Positions 41,881 through 53,109 of a stretch of 64,000 nt of DNA are shown here, piece by piece; within the stretch, counting starts at the first letter, position 1; each line of letters starts with the position of its first letter. Both the position numbers and the translations under genes were made by a program. The notes under the pieces are model-generated. The model saw nothing but the letters and a program-made list of their open reading frames with translations, did not search any database and had not been told where the DNA came from. This stretch comes from Teratosphaeria epicoccoides (lineage: Eukaryota > Ascomycota > Dothideomycetes > Mycosphaerellales > Teratosphaeriaceae), in NCBI GenBank assembly GCA_021401465.1, contig JADDMT010000007.1:248001-312000 (forward strand). The letters run 5' to 3'.

Positions 41881-42897
41881 ATGAATGACAACGCAGTCGA
41901 GATGTCCACAAAGAAGGTATTCAACATTGGCGGTCTGTGTCTTCGACGGCACGCATGGACGTCGCAAGCGCCGTTCAGATGCTATCAGCGACGCCATGCC
42001 CAAGTGCACGATGTTCGATTTGTGGTGACACGCGCGATCGACGTGCAGGCGAAGTACAGGGAGAAGCTCGAGCAAAAGGCGCGAGAGAGGGGCCTCAAAA
42101 GCGTAGATGAATTGAAGGAGGCGCACAAGGACAAGATCGAAGAGTACAGGAGGCATGCCCTCGTGCCTGGTGCCAACGCCCCATTGAGCGACCAGCCCGC
42201 GCCAACGCCGGACAAGGTCGACAGCAGTATTCCGTTTCAAGCACCACCTCCTCCACAGCCGCAATCGCAGGCGCAGCAGCAAGCGAAACAGCACACCAAG
42301 TCGACAAAAGATGGCATCAAGACACTTCACAGCTTCATCGACGTTGAGAAGACAGCTGAGCTTCCGCATAAGGAGATTGAGGCGCTGTGGCGGCTGCGAC
42401 ATATCCGCGATCCCCAGTCATTATGTGCCGTAATGAAGGTAGACAATTTCAACCGCATAGCCATGACTGCGAAGAAGCACCGTCAATTCATCTTGCCTCT
42501 GCCAAGAGAGAAGCAAGGAGCCGAGATCCACTTCCTGCAGTGGACATTCCCTTCGCCCACCACCGCGACCGCTCTCTTTACGCATCTGGCTGAGTTTAAG
42601 CTCAGAGGCGAGTTCGCGCAGCCGCATACCACTGTCACCCATCACTTGGACCTAGCGAACCATAGGGACGGAGGGTTAGTCCTGATGGAAGGAAGGGTGA
42701 TGGAGGGGAAAGGCATTACCGTTGATGAAGGCAAGTGGCTACTCATGTGCTTGCAGAAGTTCTACGGATTCGAGGCGCATAGTGAGGGCGCAAAGGTCAA
42801 TGCTGAGAGGAGGCAGAAGTTGATGGAGCAGTTCACTGGTGGAGACGAAGCATTCAAGGTGGAAGAGCTGCTTGAAGAGGCTGAGAAAGTGCCATAG
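41881..42897 (+). CDS. ATP11: Mitochondrial F1-ATPase assembly factor Atp11
   Basis: Chaperone that binds free F1 beta subunits during ATP synthase assembly in the matrix. Single exon, 338 aa from the ATG at 41881. An in-frame ATG at 41902 gives a cleaner mitochondrial presequence (MSTKKVFNIGGLCLRRHAW) without preceding acidic residues and may be the real start. After a charged helix (YREKLEQKARERGLKSVDEL) and a Gln/Pro-rich linker, the family core begins at KTLHSFIDVEKTAELPHKEI, with LWRLRH, FILPLPREKQGAEIHFLQW and GKGITVDEGKWLLMCLQKFY. It lies 230 bp upstream of the histidinol phosphatase gene on the same strand. Confidence 0.93.
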   Translation: MNDNAVEMSTKKVFNIGGLCLRRHAWTSQAPFRCYQRRHAQVHDVRFVVTRAIDVQAKYREKLEQKARERGLKSVDELKEAHKDKIEEYRRHALVPGANAPLSDQPAPTPDKVDSSIPFQAPPPPQPQSQAQQQAKQHTKSTKDGIKTLHSFIDVEKTAELPHKEIEALWRLRHIRDPQSLCAVMKVDNFNRIAMTAKKHRQFILPLPREKQGAEIHFLQWTFPSPTTATALFTHLAEFKLRGEFAQPHTTVTHHLDLANHRDGGLVLMEGRVMEGKGITVDEGKWLLMCLQKFYGFEAHSEGAKVNAERRQKLMEQFTGGDEAFKVEELLEEAEKVP

Positions 42898-43127
42898 GGC
42901 CGCAGGGGCTATGCAGTGGCATTTTGGAAAGTCTCAAGACGTGTACAATAGAAAGCGGCCCGGTGGAAGAAGATTGAGGGGGCATGTCCACAGCAACGCA
43001 AGCCAGCAGGCGCAACGCACCTCGGCCTCCGGATAAACCTGAATCCGTCTCTTCCGTCCTTCGACCTGCCAAATGCGAAGTCATTTGTACAGATCATGGC
43101 TTGATCGAAACATCTTGGTCCAGCGAA

Positions 43128-44111
43128 ATGCCTTGGTCACATCACTCTCACTCAGGCCAATTCTGTGCCCACGCAGTCTCGACACTCGAAGATGTGGTGC
43201 AGACCGCCGTTGCAAAAGGCATGACGACTTTTTGCCTGACCGAGCATATCCCTCGCCACCGCTGCGATTTCTACCCGGAGGAAGAAAAGGACCAGACCGA
43301 AGAGACCCTTTGGAATCTATACGACAGTTTCTATCACGAGGCTCGTCGACTGCAGGAGAAATATACAGACCGGATTCAACTTTTCGTTGGGTTTGAAGGC
43401 GAATGGATTCGTGAAGGTAGCCTAGGTATCATTCAAACTCTGTTGGGAAAGTATCCAGTAGATTTGTTCTTGGGAAGTGTTCATCACACACATGCTTGGC
43501 CTATCGATTATGACACTGCCATGTACCACAAAGCGAAGGACGCCGCGGGTGGCACGGATGAGGCGGTCTTCGAGGATTATTTCGACGAGCACTATGCTAT
43601 GTTACAAGCGCTAAGACCGATCATCGTAGCGCATTTCGATCTCATACGACTGAAAAGTGATGAGCCGGATACGAGTTTCAAGGCCTTTCCGAAAGTGTGG
43701 GAGAAGGTCGAGCGGAATCTGAAGTATGTTGCGGAGTATGGTGGCGTGTTAGAGATCAACTCGAGTGCGTTGAGGAAGGGCATGGATGAAGCCTACCCGC
43801 AGGTCGAGATATGTCAGGTGAGCCTACGACCACATGCTGCCAACACTTGTCGACGTTCACTGACTTCCTTGCAGACCTTCCGCGGTCTTGGAGGTCGCTT
43901 CACGCTCTCGGACGACAGCCACGGCGTCGAACAGGTTGGTCTTCACTACGAACGAGCGCTGGAGTGTGTCGAAAGGGCCGGCATCACTGAGCTTGTCCAC
44001 GTGGTCCCGGCTTCGGAATCTGCCCCGAGCTTCGACACTCGATTCCCAGGCGTGGCTTGGGCTACAGTATCTCTGTCTGAATTGAAAAAGCACCCCTTCT
44101 GGTCGAGGTGA
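43128..44111 (+). CDS. HIS2: Histidinol-phosphate phosphatase
   Basis: Dephosphorylates L-histidinol phosphate, the penultimate section of histidine synthesis. Exons 43128-43817 and 43875-44111 with a 57-bp intron (GTGAGC...GCAG) give 308 aa; the join makes QVEICQ/TFRGLGGRFTLS. It is a PHP-domain enzyme: metal ligands lie in HHSHSGQFCAHA at the very N-terminus, in FCLTEHIPRH, in VGFEGEW, in FLGSVHHTH, in IVAHFDLIR and in LSDDSHGVEQVG. The start at MPWSHHSHSGQ is chosen because the metal-binding motif begins at the N-terminus in yeast-type HIS2; longer in-frame sequence upstream is not family-like. Confidence 0.95.
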   Translation: MPWSHHSHSGQFCAHAVSTLEDVVQTAVAKGMTTFCLTEHIPRHRCDFYPEEEKDQTEETLWNLYDSFYHEARRLQEKYTDRIQLFVGFEGEWIREGSLGIIQTLLGKYPVDLFLGSVHHTHAWPIDYDTAMYHKAKDAAGGTDEAVFEDYFDEHYAMLQALRPIIVAHFDLIRLKSDEPDTSFKAFPKVWEKVERNLKYVAEYGGVLEINSSALRKGMDEAYPQVEICQVSLRPHAANTCRRSLTSLQTFRGLGGRFTLSDDSHGVEQVGLHYERALECVERAGITELVHVVPASESAPSFDTRFPGVAWATVSLSELKKHPFWSR

Positions 44112-46302
44112 TCTAGTCAATGTGTGGCAAGCAACAGAACGTCAGAAGCGCAGCAGTACAACGTCCGCCAACATGGTGTCGATGCGATATCCCCACGTCT
44201 CACCTAAGCTACGCATACGTCGATACGCAGCGCATGCCCTTCCTCAGCAAGTATTGGAAGTCGTTGATTCATAACGCTTGCTAGGTGTTCGTGCATTATT
44301 AGATCCGCATGCAGGATGTGGCAGCTTGTCGGCAGATCAAAGATCCGGGGCCTGGACGCCACATGCATGCGGCCTGCAGACCGGTCATACGCTGCTGTAA
44401 GCGTCCTGGAGCGAGCCAGTCCCTTGAGAAAAGGAATTTTGCTTGTCGTGCCTGGGCGACATGTCGTGAGATGTGCAGCTCCAGGAAACCTTGGAAGTGA
44501 GTTAATGCGGGTTGGGGCTCAACTATGGCTTCCTACACATCGATGGCAGTCAACGTGCGTTGGCTCTGCTCACCTTTGATCTAAGGCACATCTGCATGAT
44601 CTTGTTACCTCCATTCGGTGAACTTTAGGTAGGGCAGCGTCTGTGGAAGTAGCGCAGAGGGACTCACAAAAATGGTGCAGGTACGCAGCGTGCCAGTTCC
44701 ACCACCCGAGAGATCGGTAAGTTTGGCTTGACCCTGCATCGGAATAGCATTAACTGTTTTGGTCCTGGGACTAGATACCATAATAAACGGTATCATGCAG
44801 CTGATGCGTCATGATCTATTGGTGTGATTGCTCACTGATAAGATTGACAACCTATATGGCCCCGATAATACATCGAGGGTACAATTGTTGTGCTAGCTCC
44901 AAGTATGCATGAATCGCTGGCTCGGACTTGCGTTTTCGACTGTTCGATCAATACCACCTCACATGGGCCACGCTGACACAAGTCCATTCTGGCACATGGC
45001 TTGCGATGCCCAATTTTGAGCCCCAGCATTTGCCTCCACACTTGCGCTGTCATGTGGGTGATTGTTGCATGGTTGCGATGCCCGCATAGAAGCACGCGCC
45101 GCGCCTTTCCTGGCGAACGACCAACATCGCTCCAGGAACCAAGACTCCGCTGTTCTACTCGCGCTACGCACTTCATGGCCATGCGAGCTTTGTGGCCTGC
45201 TGTGGCTTGGACGTGTCATGTGCTCGCCGCGCCATGCCATAGCCAAGCTCATTATTGCGCATTCACATCGGTCCACGATATCCAGGCGCACTCTAAGGTA
45301 TCAGTCGACTGTAATCTGCCCAGGGGACTGTAGCGAGCGCACTAATGCCTGCTATGCTCGCGATTTCTTTCCTTGATCGTTGTTTATGCGAAATGAGAAC
45401 TTCGTGTAGAGCATGCTGGACTGCCCTTGGCTATAAAAAAGTTTCGTCAAGGCAGCGAAATACGACGGCGGATCGGTATGCGCCGACGCCGTCTGGAGTC
45501 AAAGGAGGTCGGCTCTCGATGTCGCTGGCTCATTGATCGGTAGTGGGCCCTGGTGGATGCATGTGGCCTGCCTTCCATCGAATAGCGTGTGTTTGCTCTG
45601 TGGAGGCATTGGCAGGTGCCTCGAGAGCGGGCTCGCCTGGCACACACTTGCTTACCAATGCTCTATTTCCAGCGCTGTTAAGATCGGCCAGCAGTTCGCA
45701 TCTCCTCTGCAAAGTGCATGCACTCCAGCAGCTGGACTTGCCACCACGATTTAGTGTCAGGCTCTGCTCGGCACCAGAAGCCTTGCGAAAGCTGCTGAGC
45801 TTGGTCAGTCTGTCCCGAGGAGACACATGCTGAGAAGGCTTCCATCGTGGCACTTGTCTCCAGCGCACTCACGATTGGAGCAAGACTTGCAGACTGAGTT
45901 TCAAATCCAGAGATTCACGGACCGCTTGCTCTACCGGCAGAAAGGTACCTAAGCAGTACTCGCATGACTAGCTCGCAGAAGAGCCACATGGTGTGCAGCG
46001 TACATGACAGGCGCAAGGTTGCTTCAAGGTTCAGGCTAAGCGCTGGAGGCTGGCACACGACGAGAAACAGGGGCAGTTAACAATCAATAATGATGCAAGA
46101 TTGTTCTCTGTCACAGCTTCTCAAAACCCCAGACCTCGTGAAACATGTGGAGAATGTGGGTCCTCTGTCGAGCTCACTTCCGAAACAACTTCGAGCGCCA
46201 TGTTAAAACTCTTCTACCACCTCACCTCTCGTGATCCGCCAGCTTTCAGAACCTGGAACGCCCGACCATCATCCTCGCCGCAGAGCTCATCATTTTAGCA
46301 CA
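44112..46302. other. Intergenic stretch, no convincing gene
   Basis: About 2.2 kb between HIS2 and the FKBP gene. Frames are short and overlapping. Minus-strand 44605-44796 reads slightly protein-like but carries no known motif. No tRNA found by eye. Confidence 0.55.
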
Positions 46303-46897
46303 ATGGGTGTCACAAAGAAGCAGATCAGCGCCGGCAACGGCGTCGACAAGCCTCAGAAGGGCGACACCATCACCATGGAGTACACTGGCAACCTGTATGA
46401 CTCCAACGCTGAGAACAACAAGGGCAAGCAGTAAGCAGAGTGGCTCCCAGCAGCAGCACAAGTTGTACTCGCACTGTTGCTGACTAATCATGCCAGGTTC
46501 GACTCCTCCGTCGGCAGAGGAGACTTCTCCACCAAGATTGGTATTGGGCAGGTCATCAGGGGTAGGACAAATGCAGTTCATGACAACGAGTCCGAGACTG
46601 ACTTCTTCCGCAGGTTGGGATGAGGGCGTACTGAGCGCCGATGGCGGCATGACCCTTGGCGAGAAGGCTACACTCACCATCACCGGGTAAGTCGGGACCT
46701 TGGCCCTCATCACAGATCCGAACCATGATACTGAAAATTCGTTCAGCGACTATGCCTACGGTGACAGAGGCTTCCCGGGTCTCATTCCCCCGAATGCTAC
46801 CCTCATCTTGTAAGTGCGGCATACCCCGGGTCCGCATGTAATGCTGACCAAGGCTAGTGACGTCCACCTCAAGGGCATCAACGAAAAGAAGATCTAG
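46303..46897 (+). CDS. FPR1: FK506-binding protein, FKBP12-type prolyl isomerase
   Basis: Small cytosolic peptidyl-prolyl cis-trans isomerase, target of FK506 and rapamycin. Five exons: 46303-46430, 46497-46561, 46614-46686, 46747-46809 and 46858-46897, giving 122 aa. The four introns are 48-66 bp and all GT-AG; the joins restore GKQFDSS, VIRGWDEGVL, TITGDYAYGDRGFP and LIFDVHLKGI. Pocket residues of the family are visible: TMEYTGNLYD, FDSSVGRG, GQVIRGWDEG, DYAYGDRGFPGLIPPNATLIFDVHL. There is no signal peptide or membrane anchor. A small insert (DSNAENNKGKQ) follows YTGNLY. Confidence 0.95.
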
Positions 46898-47972
46898 GAT
46901 TTCTTTCAATCCAATGGATCACGAGATACACCAACGAAAAGTGTATTTCTCACACAAGGCGTACGACCCGGCAAGATTATCATTGTGCCACTTCAACTCG
47001 CGGTATACTGCGAGGCTTGAAGCTTTCATTGGAGCCGCTTTTAGCAATTAAACCAATATTGGCGCCAATCAACCTTCTCCAGCTATAAGCCAAATATTCT
47101 ATCTTGCCACATTGATCCTTGTCTGTTCCGACTTCGGCGTGAGAATCATGCCGCGCGTCAAAATCCTCGACGGGAAACAAAATTGTCGTTATGGCTGATA
47201 CATGCCGCTCTTGAAATCGCCGCCGTGTCCGTCAAAGCGATATTACGCTTCAGTCGGGAAGACCTTTGCTCGACGGGTCTCTCTCACATTCGCGAGCCCA
47301 CTCCGCCCTACCCAGGTTTGCTGGCATGCACCGAATTGGCAACTGCTGGCATGACGGTCAGAATCGGGGCAAGTGAGGTATAATAAGAATAACTCCAATT
47401 GGCGTCGATCATGACTCAAGCATGACGTTGCGTACTGTGCAACAACCACACTCAACCTTGGAAACGCCAATACAGCCGCAGATCGAGGCATCTACCCGGA
47501 AATGGCTTGCGAAAGTTGCGGAGGCATAAAGTCAAGAGGGAAGGTAGGTACAGAACAGGCCAATGTCGGCATCCATGGGATACACCCAATAAAGTGTTCA
47601 GCTACTGAGGTACCTTGTACGTCCACCATCCACGAATAAGTACTCAAATCACTCGGCTCAGCATGACCTCGTGCTCCAAGGCGCTACTCAATGTGTCGCA
47701 GCCACAATTTAGGCGACCAGTGACATATTTGAGATGGAGCCGAACGATCTGTGCGGAAATCTCTTGCGGAGGCATGTAATACTGATGCGTTTGACTGTCG
47801 CTCTCAAACATCGAAGCCGGAAGAACATGCGGACCGTCATTCAGTCCTCGCATCCCAAGACGCCCTTTCACTGCCCAGCAACGACATTGGGGCCAGACTT
47901 GAATCATCCATCTCCTTTACGCAACTTCCTGATGATGCGAGCATCCCGTCACCCGCGCCATGGCTGCTGAAA
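46898..47972. other. Intergenic stretch between convergent genes
   Basis: About 1.1 kb between the FKBP and Zn2Cys6 3' ends. No gene, RNA or repeat recognised. Confidence 0.55.
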
Positions 47973-49768
47973 TCACAGGATTACACGGCATCGCCGACTA
48001 CCTGCGCAGTATTGTCGCACTGCCAGAACGTCATCTGCCAATTCTCTTTTCTTGTCCCACGCAGGCAGCTTGTGCATCCTCGAGGTCGTGCTGGGAGGGT
48101 GCCTGACTTGCGGAGGCGAGAGTCCTTTAGTAAATACTGACATCCGGACAGCACCGACCCATTTCGCTTCCCGCCAGTGATTGTGTTGTGTGAAGTAGAT
48201 GGCGGCTGTGCGCATGGGTAGAAAAATGCCAATATGGCCTGCATTTGATGACACTGGCTCGCAGAAGAAGGGTATAGTCTTGCACAGATTGATCACGTAG
48301 TGCAGGATCTCCGACTCTGGTACTATTGACAAGCTGTGTGGCCACCAGCTTGGATCGAGCTCGTGCCGGAGGCGGTGCAGGGACTGGACAGTGACGCGGA
48401 GGAAGTGCATGCAGAGCCAGTACAAACTTGCCAGATACGCCATGGGAAAATTCGGGAACGTGTAGGCAGTTGCGAAGGTCCCGTCACTGCACACTTTGGT
48501 GAAGTCGCGGAAGTCATCGATAGGTCTCTCTTCAAACAGCTCGGTGGCCGTGTCAATCTGGCAGCGGAACCGCCAATCCGCGTACCAAATCCTGAGTTGC
48601 GTCTCCAGCCTGTCGCATTCAGTAAGCAGCTTGTCAAGGTCTACGATCCTGGACGTGGGGTCTTCCATTAGAGCATCGTGGTCTTCCAGCAGGCCAGGAA
48701 CTTGCAGCGCAGCATCATAGAACGTTACGGAGCTGTCCAGGATTGGGGCTCTGCACGCCACCGCCCGCCAGTCAGGTCTAGCCAGCAAAGGCGCTTTTCG
48801 TTCTATCAGTGACCATACCAGAGCACTATGCTTCGCGCTAGAGAGCAATAGTAGCGAGATGTCTGATTGTATCGACTCCGGTCCTCTTGCAGCAATGAGT
48901 TGTTGCTGGATCAAAAGGGAGAACGTCAGTAGGTGTTGCAAGCATGATGCATGATCGGACACAACAGACTTACCGAACCCTTGACATGACTTCCCCAAGA
49001 CTCCTTCTGCTGGCCGATTTCATCGTAGAGCGCGCATGCTCCTAATACCTCGACAGCCGCAAGCAGGTCATCGCCGTCCACGGGATCTTCTCTTGCGATC
49101 GCCTGGGCCAGGCTCCCGAGTGCCTTGCCGTAAGACTTCAATGCCTGCTCAATGAGATTGCGATCCTTGACGCTGCTGCCGACGGTGATCAGACTCATAG
49201 CGTCCAATGCTTGACGCAGCACGGGCGAATCAAATGACAGATCGGCTACAGTTTTGAAGAAGGAGAAAGCATCGGTCTTGACGTGCGTCTGCTTCGGCAA
49301 GTACAAGTCCATCAAACAAGAGTGTAGCTGGCTGCGGTTTGCCGGTGGGCTGTATACTTGCTGAGGCGGCTGCGCAGGCCACATGAGCGCCCGATGGAGC
49401 AGCTCCTCGCCAGTGATGGCTACGGAGGCAGTCGTGAACCTCGACAACTCTGCAGGTACGTTGCCATCACTATGGCTGATAATTGAGCTCCGCGACGTGG
49501 TCGAAATCGCCACGAGTGAGAAGTCTAGCTCCTCTGCTCTGGCATCACTAGACTTGCTACGACAAGGCTTCTTGCCACGATACTCATCTTGGGCCCGCTT
49601 GACCGTGATGCTCGTCTGATGCATGAACTCGATACCATTCTTCTGCTCAGATCTGTAGCCTGGACACTGGACTCCGTGCGTAGAGCATCGCTTGCAGCCA
49701 GGTCTCGTTTCGTCACATCTGATCTTGCGTTTGCGACAGAGGTAGCAGCCTGGAGATCGGTGCGGCAT
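47973..49768 (-). CDS. Zn2Cys6 fungal transcription factor
   Basis: Exons 49768-48974 and 48905-47973 are separated by a 68-bp intron (GTAAGT...CCAG), giving 575 aa. The join gives SHVKGS/QQLIAARGPES, a segment typical of the Fungal_trans_2 regulatory domain. The N-terminal Zn2Cys6 cluster has Cys at 8, 11, 18, 25, 28 and 35 with basic residues between (CRKRKIRC). The middle region (LLHRALMWPAQPPQ, FKTVADLSFDSPVLRQALDA) and the C-terminal half are helical. The protein should bind DNA in the nucleus; no target or pathway partner gene is adjacent. The last 40 residues (from SPPQVRHPPS) look atypical and may reflect an unrecognised 3' intron. Confidence 0.88.
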
Positions 49769-50676
49769 CGTGATGGTGCACCAGCTGTGTCATGTACATC
49801 AGGATGTCGGTATTGGGGCCAACTTGAAGCTTGAGGAAGATTATGTATCCGTGTTCGGTACTACTGACCCCTGCATATGCCGTTAGGAAAGAGTGAACGT
49901 AATTGCTAGACGCATCTGTTGCAATGCCACCCATCAAGAGTGGCAAGGTGGACGCGAAGGATTCGAATGGGGCCCACAAGCCTTCCCTCTTCTGGACACC
50001 CACATCAACGATCGCACGGGATCTGTAAAGTATGTAAGCGGCGCAGGTACTGTATATACCTTCGTGCGGCATTGGTATGACCAATAACCTTGCACGAGGT
50101 AGCTAAGCAGTCAGAACTTTCTTAGCATCTGGTGAGCTTCTTCGGATCAGATTTCGTCCCAAACGCCCCGCTCAGATTGCAAACGAGGTGCCGCAATGGT
50201 CGCTCACGTCCTCGTTGGATTTCTGGGCCAGCACGGTGACGAGGCGCAACACTGATGGCCTTTGCGTGCTTGGCTATTAACTGTCTGTTGCGCTCTGAAC
50301 TAGAGCATCGACCTCGTGGAGCTTGGTGTGCGATCATACGTCCAAGGCAGCTAGTCTGGTTTCACTGCGCCGAGATACAGGTACAAGTTTTAGGTCTCGA
50401 TCATCTCGGCAGCACATAATGAAGTCATCAGCTTTGTGGCCACCGGCGGGCGGTGATTGGCCTCGGATATTCGAGACCACTCTTGGAGTGACCTTGACGC
50501 GATGGCGGCGCGGCAGAGGTCCAAATTGATGCGAGGTTAACGACACGCTGAATGCACAATCTGCTAGAGCATGGCGCGGTCAGTCCGCGATCGTGCGAGA
50601 GGCACCACCAGAGACGCGATCAGTCGCATACCCTCACGTCATGTGCATTAACCAGATATAGACAGCAAGGACTGCG
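49769..50676. other. Intergenic stretch, no gene
   Basis: About 900 bp between the Zn2Cys6 gene start and the 3' end of MGS1. Only short unconvincing frames. Confidence 0.55.
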
Positions 50677-52428
50677 TCAATTTCCATCTGGGTTGAGAAT
50701 TCTGTCGTCCTCCCTGTCCTCGCATGCTTTGGCAACGCGAACCTGTTCATCTAGTTCCGCGACCTGCAGATCAACCTTGTCACCCAGATCTCGCGAGTTT
50801 AAAAACCTCCGTCCCACCAGCTTCTCCGGTAAATACTGTTGCACAACCCTGCCGTCGACATAGTCAGGATTGTACTTGTATTCTTTGCCATAGCCAAGCT
50901 CCTTCATCAGTTTAGTCGGCGCATTTCGCAAATGTGTGGGAACGGGCAGGCCGGCAATTCCTGGCTCGCTGAGAGCATCGTACACTGCATTGAGGCCACG
51001 ATAGGCGCGTGTCGATTTGGGAGCGAGTGCAAGTGCTGTAGCGCAGTGGCCCAGGTTGATGCGGCACTCAGGCATCCCTATCTTCTCGGCGGCCGTGTAT
51101 GTTGCCGTCGCGAGCAAGAGGAGGGAGTTATCTGCCAGACCCACGTCCTCGGATGCAATGACAACCATTCTCCGGGCAATGTACAGAGGGTCTTCTCCGC
51201 TTTGAAGCATGCGCGCCAAGTAGTACAAGGCCGCGTCCGGGTCACTTCCTCGCACAGACTTGTGGAATGCACTGATGGTATCGTAGTGCTGGTCGCCTGT
51301 CCTGTCATACACCAATGTCTGCGTGAGACTTCTTTTGACATCGTCGATCGTCACGCCTGGCCGCTGGCATAAGTCAAGGGCTAGCTCCAGCAGATTGAGA
51401 CCAGTCCGGGCGTCGCCATCCGCGAATGCGGCCAGATAGTGCACAAGAGCGAAGTCGTCATCGCTCAGCAAGTGGTAGCTTGAGCGACAAGGAGATTGAC
51501 ATAGTTCATGTTCTGACTTTTCATCCTCGGACGAGCTGGAGCTTGGAGTGGGAAGTCCTGGCGCTTCCTTTTCCAGCGCGTGTCTGAGAATGCTAAAGAT
51601 ATGCTCATCGGTAAGCTTGGAAAGGGTGAACGTCCGGCATCTGCTCAGCAGAGCATTGACGACCTTGAAACTTGGATTTTCTGTAGTCGCTCCGATGAGT
51701 GTGACCTGTCCTGATTCCACAGGGCCCAGAAATACGTCTTGCTGACTCTTGCTGAACCTGTGTATCTCATCGCAGAATATAATTGTTTTTCTGCCTGTCA
51801 AGCTAAGCTCGTTCTTCGCCTCTTGAAACAGCTTTTTGCACTCGGCAACACCACTGCTGGTGCTGTTGATCTCCACGAAGCGCGTGCCTGCAGTCTGCGC
51901 GATGAGGCGCGCGATCGTCGTCTTGCCCGTTCCTGATCCTCCCCAAAGCACCATTGAAGGTACACGATCCGTAACGATGAGATTTCTCAGCACGCCGTTC
52001 GGACCCACAAGCTCTTGTCCAGCGACATCATCCAACGTTTTAGGTCGCATGCGCTCTGCTAAAGGAGCATGAGCATTCTTGGCTTTCTTGGACGGTGGTG
52101 GTCTTTCTGCGGCTGGGTCTTGCTCGTCCCCCCACGATCGCTTCCTGCCATTCGCAGGCAGAGGAGCGGCGGACGGTGCTTGGATACTGGTCAGAGCACC
52201 AAAGATCGGCGACGAGTCTGAATCTACATTGTCCTTAAAGCTCACGTTCCTCTTAGGCGCAGGCGTGAAAAAGCAAGCCGCCTTCGAGCCGCCTTTCTGC
52301 TGCGCGCCTCCACACGCCTGAGTCGGAGGCGGGCCGGGCTCATTGACGAAGTTGTTACATCCAGAGTCGATGTGGCGGTTGATGTTGATCTCTTGGACCG
52401 GCTTATTGCAGATTGGGCACGCAACCAT
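50677..52428 (-). CDS. MGS1: AAA+ ATPase Mgs1/WRNIP1, replication-fork maintenance
   Basis: Single exon, 583 aa. MGS1/WRNIP1 is a clamp-loader-like AAA+ ATPase that binds ubiquitinated PCNA and acts in DNA damage tolerance. The N-terminus is a UBZ4 ubiquitin-binding zinc finger (CPICNKPV...HIDSGC, spacing C-x2-C-x11-H-x4-C). The AAA core has LAERMRPKTLDDVAGQ, Walker A GGSGTGKTT, Walker B IIFCDEIHRF, sensor ATTENPSF and the arginine-finger region LLSRCRTF. The C-terminal oligomerisation part includes SAFHKSVRGSDPDAALYYLA and ASEDVGLAD. An acidic Ser-rich insert (SSSSSEDEKSEHE) lies after the lid. The ATG at 52428 places the zinc finger at the N-terminus as in homologues; an upstream in-frame ATG at 52518 adds 30 unlikely residues. 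Confidence 0.95.
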   Translation of the reverse strand: MVACPICNKPVQEININRHIDSGCNNFVNEPGPPPTQACGGAQQKGGSKAACFFTPAPKRNVSFKDNVDSDSSPIFGALTSIQAPSAAPLPANGRKRSWGDEQDPAAERPPPSKKAKNAHAPLAERMRPKTLDDVAGQELVGPNGVLRNLIVTDRVPSMVLWGGSGTGKTTIARLIAQTAGTRFVEINSTSSGVAECKKLFQEAKNELSLTGRKTIIFCDEIHRFSKSQQDVFLGPVESGQVTLIGATTENPSFKVVNALLSRCRTFTLSKLTDEHIFSILRHALEKEAPGLPTPSSSSSEDEKSEHELCQSPCRSSYHLLSDDDFALVHYLAAFADGDARTGLNLLELALDLCQRPGVTIDDVKRSLTQTLVYDRTGDQHYDTISAFHKSVRGSDPDAALYYLARMLQSGEDPLYIARRMVVIASEDVGLADNSLLLLATATYTAAEKIGMPECRINLGHCATALALAPKSTRAYRGLNAVYDALSEPGIAGLPVPTHLRNAPTKLMKELGYGKEYKYNPDYVDGRVVQQYLPEKLVGRRFLNSRDLGDKVDLQVAELDEQVRVAKACEDREDDRILNPDGN

Positions 52429-53109
52429 TGATGACGGACATCGGTGTCGAAAGAAATGAAAGCCGCCGATGGAGAAGACGCGACTGAGACAATAATCGAG
52501 TACACGCGTCAATGGCACAATGTTAAATCCGTAATCTCCGCGCGCCCATGTCGCCTCTATTGGATCTTTCTGGAAATGTTCCCAAAGTCCCCAGCGTAAG
52601 CTACAGTGTATCTGTTAGAGCGCATGCGGCACTGGTATTGCTGTTTGAAAAATGCACTTCATCATTTTCCCCGAAGGATCTGTGCGTTTCCAGACTTCCA
52701 GGGTCTGGTAGTGGTTCAAGATACAGGAGGCAAATCTACTTGCCTTGCCTGGGGGCAGATATTGACATAAGTGTCGAAGCTATTCAACCCGGTCTAAGAT
52801 CGCGCGGCGCGATCATGACTGGCCCATCTTATGGCTGCCCTCTGGTCGTCAGATGCATGTAGTATCTCACCTCTGTACATAGGGGCTGGCAAGGCTGCTT
52901 AGGCATTTCACCCTACCGGGTATGCACACTCCTAACTACATTCTTCATTTCTTTGTCCTGAGTCCAGCAGACACACGTGATACCATCTCGTCTTCTCTCG
53001 TAGCTGTGACAGTCTAAGCGGATGACTATGGACAGCTCTCGAAGCGTTCGGCTGATATGATGGTCCTCCTGGCAGGATTCGTTCTCAATTCGCCATCTTC
53101 AATCTGATC
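52429..53109. other. Intergenic stretch upstream of decayed oxygenase gene
   Basis: About 680 bp. The catalytic first half expected for the MpaB-family remnant downstream was not found here in a readable frame; some decayed pieces may remain in 53020-53109. Confidence 0.45.
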
